A DNA stretch of 12,025 bases from Baffinella frigidus (GCA_026770585.1 MU646358.1:197683-209707); one strand, 5' to 3'; shown: positions 1-5,502, counted from the first letter of the stretch. Numbers and translations are program-made. The notes: generated by a model from the sequence alone, not told the origin.

Positions 1-20
1 AGGGCGGCTGTCAATTTCCG

Positions 21-47
21 GTTTGGCGGACTATTGGTAAGTTGACG
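21..47 (+). repeat. Left fragment of family A element
   Basis: TTTGGCGGACTATT followed by GTAAGTTGAC matches the left-middle part of the family A repeat found complete at 8338-8464 and 10199-10335. The right half is missing; the sequence passes directly into GC-rich unique DNA. Confidence 0.6.
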
Positions 48-129
48 CGCTGGGTCGGGGGTGCGAAGGAGGGCGGAGGCGCTGTCCCAGCGTGAGAGCG
101 CGCCGCGGATGTGCGCCGCTGTGCTTGTC
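45..129 (-). CDS. Candidate exon fragment, unknown protein
   Basis: On the minus strand the unique DNA next to the heptamer array begins after CCTTCAACAG, a plausible splice acceptor, and is then open to the family A fragment. With one base before the first codon it reads TSTAAHIRGALSRWDSASAL followed by LRT, an amphipathic helical composition with G or C at most third positions. No family is recognised. The right border matches what is seen at 7000-8012, where unique islands sit directly against CCCTAAA-type sequence ending in AG. The left end runs into repeat DNA with no clear donor, so the exon may be truncated. The stretch is short enough for the frame to be open by chance. Confidence 0.28.
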
Positions 130-137
130 CTGTTGAA

Positions 138-254
138 GGGTTTGGGGTTTGGGGTTTGGGGTTTGGGGTTTGGGGTTTGGGGTTTGGGGTTTGGGGTTTG
201 GGGTTTGGGGTTTAGAGTTTAGGGTTTAGGGTTTTGGGTTTCGGGATTAGGGTT
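138..254 (+). repeat. Telomere-like heptamer array (GGGGTTT)n
   Basis: About ten near-perfect GGGTTTG units are followed by degenerate TTTAGAG, TTTAGGG, TTTTGGG and TTTCGGG variants, ending at GGGATTAGGG. It is interstitial: unique sequence lies on both sides, so it is not a chromosome end. Confidence 0.9.
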
Positions 255-382
255 GACCACCCTTCCTCTCTCTTACTCTCGATGGTTAGCTTATCGAGTG
301 GTAAGACTTAATTTAAAATCGGGGGCCCTCTACAAGTAGGCATTTGTGTAGCAACTTTCGCGACAAATCCGGGTTTGGCGAC
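255..382. other. Unassigned sequence between array and coding shard
   Basis: This contains AT-richer DNA (for example TAATTTAAAATC near 310) with no repeat partner in the window. On the minus strand the frame of the 383-412 shard stays open into this stretch to a TAA near 310, but composition gives no support for coding. Confidence 0.3.
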
Positions 383-412
383 CTTTCGGTCGTGGGCGGA
401 GTACTTGACGGA
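383..412 (-). pseudogene. Shard of the 99-nt repeated exon (copy B0)
   Basis: The minus strand reads SVKYSAHDRK, the C-terminal end of the fragment complete at 1242-1340 and 2290-2388 (SVKYTGQDRK there). The following bases are GTCGCC, so the exon-end/GT arrangement is kept. Upstream it is cut by the inverted-repeat element at 420-573 after eight intervening bases. Confidence 0.55.
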
Positions 413-419
413 CCACCAA

Positions 420-573
420 CCCTCACGGTTTGAGAAAATGATCGAATTTGGCGGTACGTAATGCCCTTGAAGACCGCCGGATTCCGGCGTCGGTTATTTT
501 TAAAACTCCAAAATCAAGGTGTTTAGAGTTTTAAAAGTGGTACGTAATTTCCCAATCGCTCAAACCGTGAGGG
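420..573. mobile_element. MITE-like element, 15-bp perfect TIR
   Basis: CCCTCACGGTTTGAG (420-434) is exactly inverted at 559-573. Inside are a nested inverted repeat TTTTAAAACTC (498-508)/GAGTTTTAAAA (526-536), a small hairpin CGCCGGATTCCGGCG at 473-487, and two direct copies of GGTACGTAAT (453-462, 539-548). It is non-coding and small enough to be a non-autonomous DNA element. No clear target-site duplication is visible. It interrupts the coding-like shard ending at 412. Confidence 0.7.
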
Positions 574-597
574 CTGGAGGGATATGGTGCCATCGCC

Positions 598-718
598 GGT
601 TGGCGGACTATTCGTAAGTTGACATGCCGGGTGTGCGGTACAAACCCGTCAACTTTGGAGCAGAAAAAACGCCTGGTCTCACCACATTCGTGAGGCCGAC
701 TCGAGACAGAGATAGGAT
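598..718 (+). mobile_element. Family A element, copy 2 (degenerate right end)
   Basis: GGCGGACTATTCGTAAGTTGACATG, interrupted here for length, continues to GGTACAAACCCGTCAACTT. AAGTTGAC and GTCAACTT form the internal 8-bp inverted repeat. The right end GACTCGAGACAGAGATAGG is a decayed form of the terminal repeat ACTGAGGCAGAGCTAG. Confidence 0.7.
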
Positions 719-737
719 GCCGTCGGTGCGCTTCGAG

Positions 738-845
738 ACTATTCGTAAGTTGACATGCTGGGAGTGCGGTACAAACCCGTCAACTTTGCAGCGGGAAAGC
801 GCCTGGTCTCACCAAATTGGTTGTCCCAAATACACTGAGAACGAG
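738..845 (+). mobile_element. Family A element, copy 3 (degenerate ends)
   Basis: This repeats the previous copy almost exactly over GTAAGTTGACATGC to GTCAACTTTG and GCCTGGTCTCACCA, followed by AAATTGGTTGTCCCAAATA and ACTGAGAACGAG. Copies 2 and 3 share the GCCTGGTCTCACC variant absent from 8338-8464, so they probably arose by local duplication. Confidence 0.7.
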
Positions 846-857
846 TCGCACAGAGGG

Positions 858-994
858 CTACGAAGGGATTTTCGGACACTCAGTGCCCGAGTTTCCGTAA
901 CCTTATCCGTAGGAACCCCCCTATGCCCCTACGGGTTGCCTACCGTAGGGTCCCAGGTCTTATCACTTAGGGGTTATTCAAAATCCCTTCGAAG
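858..994. mobile_element. MITE-like element, 15-bp TIR
   Basis: CTACGAAGGGATTTT (858-872) is inverted at 980-994 with one mismatch. The interior has CTAGG/CCTACGG-rich short palindromes (CCCCTACGGGTTGC, CCTACCGTAGGG) recalling the core of the palindromic elements near 11400-11870. Confidence 0.65.
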
Positions 995-1019
995 TCCACT
1001 GTATGGCTAGGACTGTGAC

Positions 1020-1118
1020 CTTTCGGTGCTGTCCAGTGTACTTGACGGAGAGGGACCCACCGCTGCGCTTCGTGACTTCCGCCTTGCCATTAGACACAGC
1101 ATACACCATCCCACAAGC
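1020..1118 (-). pseudogene. Repeated Tudor/SH3-like exon fragment, copy B1
   Basis: The minus strand reads VYAVSNGKAEVTKRSGGS, then LSVKY and TGQHRK. Compared with copies B2 and B4 it differs by S to T, D to G and D to H and by silent changes, and the reading frame is intact. That pattern suggests ancestry as coding sequence. It ends AAG then GTCACA. The N-terminal four codons (ACGM) differ from the others. Immediately upstream lies an IVRGDYLEG shard in a frame offset by one, so the two cannot be read through without splicing or a frameshift. Confidence 0.5.
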
Positions 1119-1155
1119 CAACTAACGGACCTTCAAGATAGTCCCCGCGCACGAT
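1119..1155 (-). pseudogene. Exon shard reading IVRGDYLEGPLV
   Basis: The minus strand gives IVRGDYLEGPLV. The same reading recurs at 3694-3741 (FVRGNYLEGPLVPVWD) and in related form at 3171-3239 and 3472-3528 (FVRGDYMEGRV). Frame conservation among copies with base differences supports coding origin. The domain is not recognised. It abuts the CCCTACA array directly. Confidence 0.45.
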
Positions 1156-1235
1156 TACACCCTACACCCTACACCCTACACCCTACACCCTACACCCTAC
1201 ACCCTACACCCTACGCCCTACACCCTACACCCTAC
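1156..1235 (-). repeat. (CCCTACA)n heptamer array
   Basis: Eleven or so units of CCCTACA with one CCCTACG variant. As the complement this is TGTAGGG, a telomere-type heptamer variant. Translation produces TLHPTPY repeats, which are not a gene. Confidence 0.92.
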
Positions 1236-1241
1236 CATGAC

Positions 1242-1340
1242 CTTTCGGTCCTGTCCAGTGTACTTAACGGAGAGGGACCCATCGCTGCGCTTGGAGACTT
1301 CCGCCTTGCCATTGGACACAGCGTACACCCGCGCCTCCCG
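1242..1340 (-). pseudogene. Repeated Tudor/SH3-like exon fragment, copy B2
   Basis: Thirty-three codons in frame on the minus strand: REARVYAVSNGKAEVSK, then RSDGSLSVKY and TGQDRK. The left border is a good acceptor, CCTGTGCAG, and the right border is AAG followed by GTCATG. The pattern V.A...GKAEV.KR.DGS..V.Y resembles the beta-barrel of Tudor, Agenet or SH3-like chromatin readers (hydrophobic-Lys-Val strand, DG turn, V.Y strand). That is a resemblance only, and the fragment is about half of such a domain. It lies between the CCCTACA array and the 26-bp minisatellite, so it is probably a relic exon. A functional exon of a large gene cannot be excluded. Confidence 0.5.
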
Positions 1341-1360
1341 CTGCACAGGTGGGAGAAACC

Positions 1361-1560
1361 GTGCACTGGTTCAGAACCGAGAAAACGTACACTGGTTCAG
1401 AACCGAGAAAACGTACACTGATTCAGAACCGAGAAAACGTACACTGGTTCAGAACCGAGAAAACGTGCACTGGTTCAGAACCGAGAAAACGTGCACTGAT
1501 TCAGAACCCAGAAACGGTGGGCCGATTCAGAACCCAGAAACGGTGGGCCGATTCAGCACG
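1361..1560. repeat. 26-bp minisatellite, about 7.5 units
   Basis: Units start at 1361, 1387, 1413, 1439, 1465, 1491, 1517 and 1543 (partial), with consensus GTRCACTGGTTCAGAACC plus GAGAAAAC. The last three diverge toward CAGAAACG and GGGCCG. The period is not a multiple of three, so the overlapping open frames (FRTEKT, VQNREN) are artefacts. Confidence 0.9.
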
Positions 1561-1619
1561 AAAAGAGATTATGCATACCAACACGGCCACCACGTAAATT
1601 CGTATCTCTCAAGTGCTCA

Positions 1620-1639
1620 TAGGGTGAACATTCACCCTA
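1620..1639. repeat. Short palindrome, 9-bp stem
   Basis: TAGGGTGAA CA TTCACCCTA is perfect with a two-base spacer. It is followed by CCTAGG and CCTAGGGCCCTA palindromes (1646-1670), a CTAG-rich stretch like the core of the elements at 11332-11891. Confidence 0.5.
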
Positions 1640-1702
1640 ACTCGTCCTAGGCAGGTCCTAGGGCCCTACCGTAGGGTGTATGCGCCTACTGGTCACTTAA
1701 GG

Positions 1703-1757
1703 GATAAATAGCGGCCTCACTCCGCTTTGAGACCTTCGCCTTGCCATCGGACACAGC
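1703..1757 (-). pseudogene. Degenerate exon shard, copy B5
   Basis: The minus strand reads AVSDGKAKVSKRSEAA against AVSNGKAEVSKRSDGS in the better copies, still in frame for about 15 codons. Beyond that the similarity ends. Confidence 0.4.
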
Positions 1758-1767
1758 CTACAGTGGA

Positions 1768-1941
1768 CCTACCCTAACACATACCCGTCGGGGCCGGACT
1801 GATTGAGTATGTGTGGAGGGTAGGTATGCGTTATGGTGTCCACCCTTCAGGCATACTTCCCTGCAGGGGGAAATCGGGGGCCGGCCGAAGGAGTATGTGT
1901 GGAGGGTAAGTATGTGTTACGGTAGCCTGTGTTAGGGTAGG
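1768..1941. mobile_element. MITE-like element with 14-bp perfect TIR and internal duplication
   Basis: CCTACCCTAACACA (1768-1781) is exactly inverted at 1928-1941. Extended arms GTGGAC outside are also shared. Two internal direct copies of AGTATGTGTGGAGGGTA (about 1806 and 1890) are themselves inverted relative to the left terminus, so the element can fold in more than one way. Non-coding. Confidence 0.65.
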
Positions 1942-2080
1942 TGGACTGTACACCCTCGCCTCCCTCTGCCCACGCCATTCCGTCACACACCCGAATGTAA
2001 GGTCCTTGAAAATTTAAAAAGTGTTTCCTGCTACGAATGAAACATTATTCCTGCTACAAATAAAACATTCTTAACATTAT

Positions 2081-2134
2081 GCGCTTCGTGACTGTCGCCT
2101 TGCCATTGGACACAGCATGCACCCGCGCCTCTCT
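2081..2134 (-). pseudogene. Repeated exon fragment, copy B3, 3'-truncated
   Basis: The minus strand starts after GGGCAG and reads REARVHAVSNGKATVTKR before breaking off into TAATGTTAAG. Substitutions relative to B4 (Y to H, E to T, S to T) keep the frame. The missing C-terminal half marks it as a relic. Confidence 0.5.
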
Positions 2135-2225
2135 CTGCCCACGCCATTTCGCCACCCACCATAAATCAAAGTTGAGGCTCCCTCCTGGTCAAAGTGTTTC
2201 CTGCTGCAACTGAAACATTATTACG

Positions 2226-2287
2226 CCTCGTGACTTTCGCGTCTGGCAAGGCGGAAGTCTCGGGAGCGTAAGGCGAAAGTCACGAGG
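2226..2287. repeat. Inverted repeat, 15-bp perfect arms
   Basis: CCTCGTGACTTTCGC (2226-2240) is exactly inverted at 2273-2287. The loop contains GGCAAGGCGGAAGTCTC, an inverted partial copy of the GCCTTGCC...GACTTCC part of the neighbouring exon fragment. It may be a local fold-back of exon copy B4 rather than a transposon. Confidence 0.65.
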
Positions 2288-2289
2288 GC

Positions 2290-2388
2290 CTTTCGGTCCT
2301 GTCCAGTGTACTTGACGGAGAGGGACCCATCGCTGCGCTTGGAGACTTCCGCCTTGCCATTGGACACAGCGTACACCCGCACCTCTCT
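2290..2388 (-). pseudogene. Repeated Tudor/SH3-like exon fragment, copy B4
   Basis: Exactly 33 codons in frame: REVRVYAVSNGKAEVSK, then RSDGSLSVKY and TGQDRK. The upstream border GGCGTGGGCAG is acceptor-like. Downstream the AAG is followed by GCCCTC, so the GT kept at copies B0, B1 and B2 is lost here. It is the same length as B2 with no indel, and nearly identical at the DNA level apart from a few synonymous or conservative sites. Weak similarity to Tudor-like barrels as noted for B2. The lost donor and adjacent fold-back suggest it is not used. Confidence 0.5.
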
Positions 2389-2466
2389 CTGCCCACGCCA
2401 AATCAGAAATCAAAGTTGAGACTCCCTCCTGGTCAAAGTGTTTCCTGCAGAAACTGAAACATTATG

Positions 2467-2797
2467 ACGCTCCTGCGTAAAACTGGGCCCGCCATACAAG
2501 ATATTTAGAGCAGAACCTCCAGTACAGACGGGAAACTAAAATACACCCTCAGAGGGAGGCGAGAATCCACGAAAGTTTGGAGGGCAGAGTGCCGTGTAGT
2601 AAAAATAGCCAGATCTGGCTATTTTCAAAAGTTCATAAGTCAACATTCTCTCCGGAGAAAAATCGAAATTCCGGGAAGTTGATACAAATTCCGTGTGAAC
2701 TGACTTGTTTTCCCAGGTCAGGGTTACACTCTTGCGTGGATGCCCACGCCAGGTCACACATCAGAATATAAGATCCTTTTGAAAATGTTTCCTGCTA
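2467..2797. other. AT-richer stretch without recognisable gene, with perfect palindrome
   Basis: I see no convincing exon here. The main structure is the 24-bp palindrome at 2602-2625. TCTCCGGAGA near 2650 is a second small palindrome. Overlapping open frames on both strands lack coding composition. Confidence 0.5.
2602..2625. repeat. Perfect 24-bp palindrome
   Basis: AAAATAGCCAGA followed directly by TCTGGCTATTTT, with no spacer and a BglII-type AGATCT centre. Unusually AT-rich for the window. Confidence 0.8.
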
Positions 2798-2800
2798 CAA

Positions 2801-2996
2801 ATTTCCGGTACAAATCCGTCAACTGTGGCGCGGGAAAGCACCGCGTGGAGGTCGTACGCCATCTCGCCGTAGTCCCCAATTTGGTGACCGATTTAATTAG
2901 GATTCATAGGTAAAATTAACTATGTCATAGTAATTTCTCCTATGATTTCTCCAATGAACTTTGGCGCGGGAAGGCACCGCGTGGAGGTCGTACGCT
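2801..2996 (+). mobile_element. Two right-half fragments of family A
   Basis: 2801-2866 holds TTTCCGGTACAAATCCGTCAA and then GGCGCGGGAAAGCACCGCG (split here). 2956-2996 repeats AACTTTGGCGCGGGAAGGCAC. Both continue into TGGAGGTCGTACG, the end of the exon shard complete at 3171-3239. The element and the exon border were therefore duplicated together. Confidence 0.6.
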
Positions 2997-3053
2997 GCTG
3001 ACAAATAGTGCATAATGCTAACACATAATAGTAACTGCTGCTAACATCGGTTC

Positions 3054-3105
3054 AGGGATTGGGTTCTGGGTTCTGGGTTCTGGGTTCTGGGTTCTGGGGT
3101 TGGGG
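3054..3105 (+). repeat. (GGGTTCT)n heptamer array
   Basis: Five GGGTTCT units ending GGGGTTGGGG. It has the same period as the telomere-like arrays with a TTCT variant. Confidence 0.85.
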
Positions 3106-3170
3106 ACTATTCTCAAGTTGACAGGCTGGGTTTCCGGTACAAATCCGTCAACTTTGGCGCGGGAAAGCAC
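3106..3170 (+). mobile_element. Family A element, copy 5 (partial)
   Basis: ACTATTCTCAAGTTGAC, a short GC-rich loop, GGTACAAATCC and GTCAACTT are all present; the outer terminal repeats are not. On the minus strand it lies directly after the donor-like GTGCTT of the exon shard at 3171-3239, so the element sits just inside the presumed intron. Confidence 0.65.
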
Positions 3171-3239
3171 CGCGTGGAGGTCGTACGCCATCTCGCCAGC
3201 CGACACGCGCCCTTCCATGTAGTCCCCACGCACGAAAAC
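3171..3239 (-). CDS. Candidate exon (relic?), VFVRGDYMEGRVSAGEM
   Basis: The minus strand has an acceptor with a pyrimidine tract (CTCCTTCCTTCCCCAAG). It then has 23 codons reading VFVRGDYMEGRVSAGEM followed by AYDLHA, then GCG|GTGCTT as donor. Composition is GC3-rich. The family is not recognised. A second copy lies 289 bp away with the same acceptor, and looser relatives occur at 1119-1155, near 3307-3325 (FVRGDYLE) and at 3694-3741. Several copies in repeat-dense DNA suggest a duplicated, probably dead exon. This copy has both splice borders and could be the live one. Confidence 0.42.
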
Positions 3240-3311
3240 CTTGGGGAAGGAAGGAGCAGTGTTCAGCCTTCAGGGGACGGGGCAGTGTTTACTTTGTATT
3301 TCAAGATAGTC
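3183..3311. repeat. 129-bp direct repeat, copy 1 (partner 3472-3600)
   Basis: 3183-3311 and 3472-3600 have the same length and differ at only about four bases. The repeat covers most of the VRGDYMEG exon, its acceptor, and the start of the upstream intron with CAGGGGACGGGGCAGTGTT. Confidence 0.85.
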
Positions 3312-3471
3312 CCCGCGCACGAAACCCTTCAGAGGACGGGGCAGCGTTGAGTCACGTTGCGTCTCAGGGGATGTCGAGTCACGCTGTTGAGTCACGCTGC
3401 GAATCGTCCACTTGGCAGCGGCCGAGGTCCTTTTCGCCTTGAATTCCAGGTGAAATTCCGGTTAGGTTAGA

Positions 3472-3528
3472 GTACGCCATCTCGCCAGCCGACACGCGCC
3501 CTTCCATGTAGTCCCCACGCACGAACAC
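3472..3528 (-). pseudogene. Truncated second copy of VRGDYMEG exon
   Basis: After the same CTTCCTTCCCCAAG acceptor the minus strand reads VFVRGDYMEGRVSAGEMAY (19 codons) and then leaves the similarity at TCTAACC without the DLHA end or its donor. The loss of the exon end marks a 3'-truncated duplicate. Confidence 0.5.
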
Positions 3529-3693
3529 CTTGGGGAAGGAAGGAGCAGTGTTCAGCCGTCAGGGGACGGGGCAGTGTTCACTTTGTGTTTCAAGATAGTC
3601 TCAGCCACGTTGCGTTTCTAGGGATGCGGCGATGTTGAGTCACGCTGCGTCGTCTCAGAAAATAATTTCTTGAAAGGATTAAGAGGAAAATGT

Positions 3694-3741
3694 ATCCCAC
3701 ACGGGAACCAACGGCCCTTCAAGATAGTTCCCGCGCACGAA
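3694..3741 (-). pseudogene. Exon shard FVRGNYLEGPLVPVWD
   Basis: Sixteen codons in frame on the minus strand, matching the shard at 1119-1155 through EGPLV. The identity of the protein is unknown. No clear splice borders. Confidence 0.4.
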
Positions 3742-3880
3742 TAACTGCCGCGTTCCGGGGGATGGGGCAGTGTTGAGTCACTTTGTGCATAGGCAACTGT
3801 GGATCCCTTTGCTTAGTGTTTCAGAGGATCGGGCAGTGTTGAGTCACGCTGCGTTTCGGGGGATGTGGCGATGTTGAGTC

Positions 3881-4028
3881 AATTTCATCCCGCCAGGTAT
3901 TTGAATAAATTGCTCGAAACGCATACGTTTGGCCTCATATTCTGCCTGAAGTGGCCAAATTGGCAACTTCTGACGCTAAAAGTATGCGTTTCGAGCAATT
4001 AAATTAAATACCTTGCGGGATGAAATTT
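3881..4028. mobile_element. MITE with ~46-bp TIRs and AATTT flanks
   Basis: The arms start AATTTCATCCCGC and AATTTCATCCCGC (reverse strand), differ at a few sites over the next 20 bases and are identical again over TTGCTCGAAACGCATAC. The remaining ~55-bp centre is unique. AATTT occurs as a direct repeat at 3881-3885 and 4024-4028, a possible 5-bp target-site duplication. The flanks rejoin to GTTGAGTCAATTTGCGTTTCAG (split at the insertion), close to GTTGAGTCACTTTGCG at 4051-4066, an empty-site relative. Confidence 0.8.
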
Positions 4029-4150
4029 GCGTTTCAGGGGATGGGGTGATGTTGAGTCACTTTGCGTTTCAGGAGATCGGGCAGTGTTGAGTCACGCTGC
4101 GTTTCAGGGCGCTGTTGAGTCACGCAGCGCCGTTGCCCCACAACCACCTT

Positions 4151-4282
4151 CTAGCTCTGCCGCAGTCGGGTTGACTGATGCTGCGTGACTGCAAAAGCTG
4201 ACGGATTTGAACTACAAAACGCGGGGGATCAACTTCCAATCTCATCATTTTGACGAAACCAGATTAACTCAGACAGAGCTAG
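4151..4282. mobile_element. Composite TIR element CTAGCTCTG...CAGAGCTAG
   Basis: Both ends are CTAGCTCTG(C/T)C(G/T), flanked by CT and AC. The left half (about 4131-4225, including flank) is an inverted copy of 4813-4905. The right terminal arm TCTGAGTTAATCTGGTTTCG resembles the arms at 4616 and, reversed, at 4530-4564. The ends match family A (AGCTCTGCCTCAGT), so this is probably a member or recombinant of that family. TA at each end is compatible with a TA target duplication. Confidence 0.6.
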
Positions 4283-4333
4283 ACCCTGTCGGGCGCTTCA
4301 AAATGGATTTCTTCGGGGCAGGATCCAGGGATC

Positions 4334-4487
4334 TCATCCGGGAACATGTTTAATTTAAAAGAAAACGGCCTATCAAACCGGATTCTGGCCCTAATTAAAT
4401 TGACGTAGGGCCCTAATTAATCGTCTTCCAACTCCTATGAACAAATAGGGATTCGTTTTCTTTTAAATTAAACCTGTCCCCTGATTA
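4334..4487. mobile_element. MITE with GATC target duplication
   Basis: The arms T(C/A)ATC(C/A)GGG(A/G)ACA then GTTTAATTTAAAAGAAAACG are inverted at the two ends (4334-4367; 4454-4487). GATC flanks both sides (4330-4333, 4488-4491). The paralogous site at 4941-4944 has a single GATC and no insert, so the insertion and its duplication are read directly from the sequence. Confidence 0.88.
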
Positions 4488-4615
4488 GATCGGTGACCGC
4501 CGCAAGCTGCGCAGCATCGAACCCCCCCTCGTCCACGAGACCAGTTTAACTCAGGCAGAGCTAGACCCTGTCGGGCGCTTCAAACTTATTTTTTTCGGGG
4601 CAGGATCCAGGGATC

Positions 4616-4744
4616 CTAGCTCTGTTTGAGTTAAGTTTCGTCTCATCATTAAAGAAAAATAGACGTAGATGGACAGTTAATTTGTACTGGAGATCCTTCT
4701 TTAAAACTAATAATGATGAGACGAGATTTAGTGGGACAGATCTA
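4616..4744. mobile_element. MITE with TIR CTAG(C/A)TCTGT..., same insertion site
   Basis: The arms CTAGCTCTGTTTGAGTTAAG and TCGTCTCATCATTA are inverted near 4705-4744 with several mismatches in the middle and a perfect 14-bp CGTCTCATCATTA-type inner block. GGGATC occurs on both sides (4610-4615, 4745-4750), matching the single GGGATC in copy C. Alternatively TA within CTAG is the target duplication and the extra GGGATC is coincidental. Confidence 0.8.
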
Positions 4745-4950
4745 GGGATCGGTCACCGCCGCAAGCTCCGCAGCATCGAACTCCCCCTCGTCCCCACCAA
4801 ACGCCCCCTCCCCCGCGTTTTGTGGTTCAAATCCGTCAGCTTTTGCAGTAACGCAACATCTGTCAACCCGACTGAGGCAGAGCTAGAAGGTGATTGTGGG
4901 GGAACGGCGCAAAATGATTTTCTTCGGGGCAGGATCCAGGGATCAGTCAC

Positions 4951-5502
4951 CGCTGCAAGATCCGCAGCATCGAACTCCCCCTCGTCCCCACCAAACTCCC
5001 CCTCCAGCGCAGCGGCCTCCTTCCGCGGCTTCTTCTCCTTTTTCGCGCTGCCCCCCTGGCCGGCCTCGGCCCCTTCCCCACCCCCCCCTGGAGTTTTGCG
5101 CTGGGGCTTCTTCCGCGGCTTCGGCGCAGCTTCCTCCTCAAACTCGAACATCGCCCCGAAGTCAAGCCCCCCGCCTCCTGCCCTGCCCCCGGACCCTCCC
5201 ACGTCGTGTCGCGCCACCGCGGGTTGATCCCCGCCCACCTGACCTCCCTCCCCCGGTTGGGGGCGGCGTTTGGGGGCTCCCTTGCGTTTGCGCTTCGATT
5301 CCTCTGTGCGCCCTGGCGAGGCGGTGATCCCCTGGGGATCACCGCCTCCCTCCTCACCGGCCCCGCCCCCAGCCGCTCCTTGCTCTCCCGAGTTTGCGCC
5401 AACAAACCCTGCATCTGCATCTGCACCATCCTCGGCGTTGGTGACATCTTGCTCCTTGCGGGCCTCGCGCTCCCTGGCCATCTGCTGAAGCATCGCGTTC
5501 AT
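4951..5502 (-). CDS. First coding exon of an unknown basic/acidic low-complexity protein
   Basis: ATG at 5502 follows an in-frame TAG about 12 codons upstream, so the start is constrained; Met4 and Met8 are alternatives. The frame is GC3-rich and open. I end the exon at GCG|GTGACT (184 codons) because the sequence beyond belongs to the tandem intron repeat. If unspliced, the frame would run to TGA at 4753 (249 aa). Residues 1-19 form a charged helix (MNAMLQQMAREREARKEQD). A Gly/Ala/Glu-rich linker follows, with basic clusters KRKRKGAPKRR (about 70-80), KPRKKPQRK (128-136) and KKEKKPRK (154-161). Between them are acidic-hydrophobic LDFGAMFEFEEE (113-124) and EGEFGGDEGEFDAADLAA (167-184). The clusters suggest a nuclear or nucleic-acid-associated protein, by inference only. 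The duplicated exon end keeps the frame in copies A and B, which supports coding status. Confidence 0.6.
5318..5348. repeat. 31-nt palindrome inside the coding exon
   Basis: GAGGCGGTGATCCCC, one T, GGGGATCACCGCCTC: perfect 15-bp arms with a single-base spacer. In the minus-strand protein it encodes EGGGDPQGITA (about residues 51-61). It matches the arm and spacer size of the palindrome at 6978-7008, with unrelated sequence. Confidence 0.9.

Larger units (their letters stand above)
1955..2800 (-). repeat. Tandem array of an intron-like spacer unit
   Basis: Four degenerate copies of a spacer occur near 1990-2056, 2160-2218, 2404-2466 and 2745-2798. On the plus strand each carries GCCCACGCC, then an ATAA/AATCAAAG stretch, then GTGTTTCCTGC and GAAACATTAT. 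The first three follow a TCTCTCTGCCC or similar border of the 99-nt exon fragment. On the minus strand the spacer therefore lies directly upstream of each exon copy and ends GGGCAG, an acceptor. The array looks like repeated exon plus upstream intron, about 200-300 bp per unit. Confidence 0.6.
3312..3880. repeat. Degenerate short-period repeats, GTTGAGTCACGCTGCG type
   Basis: GGGGATG/GGGGACGGGGCAGTGTT and GTTGAGTCACGCTGCGTTTC recur with irregular spacing of about 20-60 bp, and continue after the MITE to about 4130. No frame is conserved between the units. The stretch includes the second exon copy and the 3694-3741 shard listed separately. Confidence 0.7.
4283..4993 (-). repeat. Three tandem copies of an exon end plus intron start
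   Basis: GGGGCAGGATCCAGGGATC recurs at 4315-4333, 4597-4615 and 4926-4944. After each GATC comes a copy of the exon end (about 4491-4535, 4750-4795, 4945-4993), which on the minus strand reads GFDAAQLAA, EFDAAELAA and EFDAADLAA. The donor after it is GTCACC (broken), GTGACC and GTGACT. Copy C belongs to the gene at 4951-5502. Copies A and B are duplicates and are split by inserted elements. Confidence 0.8.

Noticed and set aside
138-254. True chromosome end or telomere fusion point
   Set aside because: The arrays are interstitial and degenerate, with unique DNA on both sides, and the order at 6104-8085 (C-rich then G-rich) is opposite to a head-to-head fusion.
624-1010. Plus-strand 128-aa frame
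   Set aside because: It runs across two family A copies and a MITE; its similarity to the frame at 10050-10310 is due to the shared element, not a protein family.
1361-1560. CRISPR array
   Set aside because: The 26-bp units are contiguous with no unique spacers; the same holds for the 16-bp array at 11005-11196.
2536-2771. Overlapping 64- and 73-aa frames on opposite strands
   Set aside because: Neither has coding-like composition, and both cross the palindrome and spacer repeat.
4753-4950. Continuation of the 5502 minus-strand frame to 249 aa
   Set aside because: This stretch is the intron repeat: its second exon-end copy is read in a different frame (GTRGSSMLRSLRR), and GCG|GTGACT offers a donor at the end of the coding-like part.
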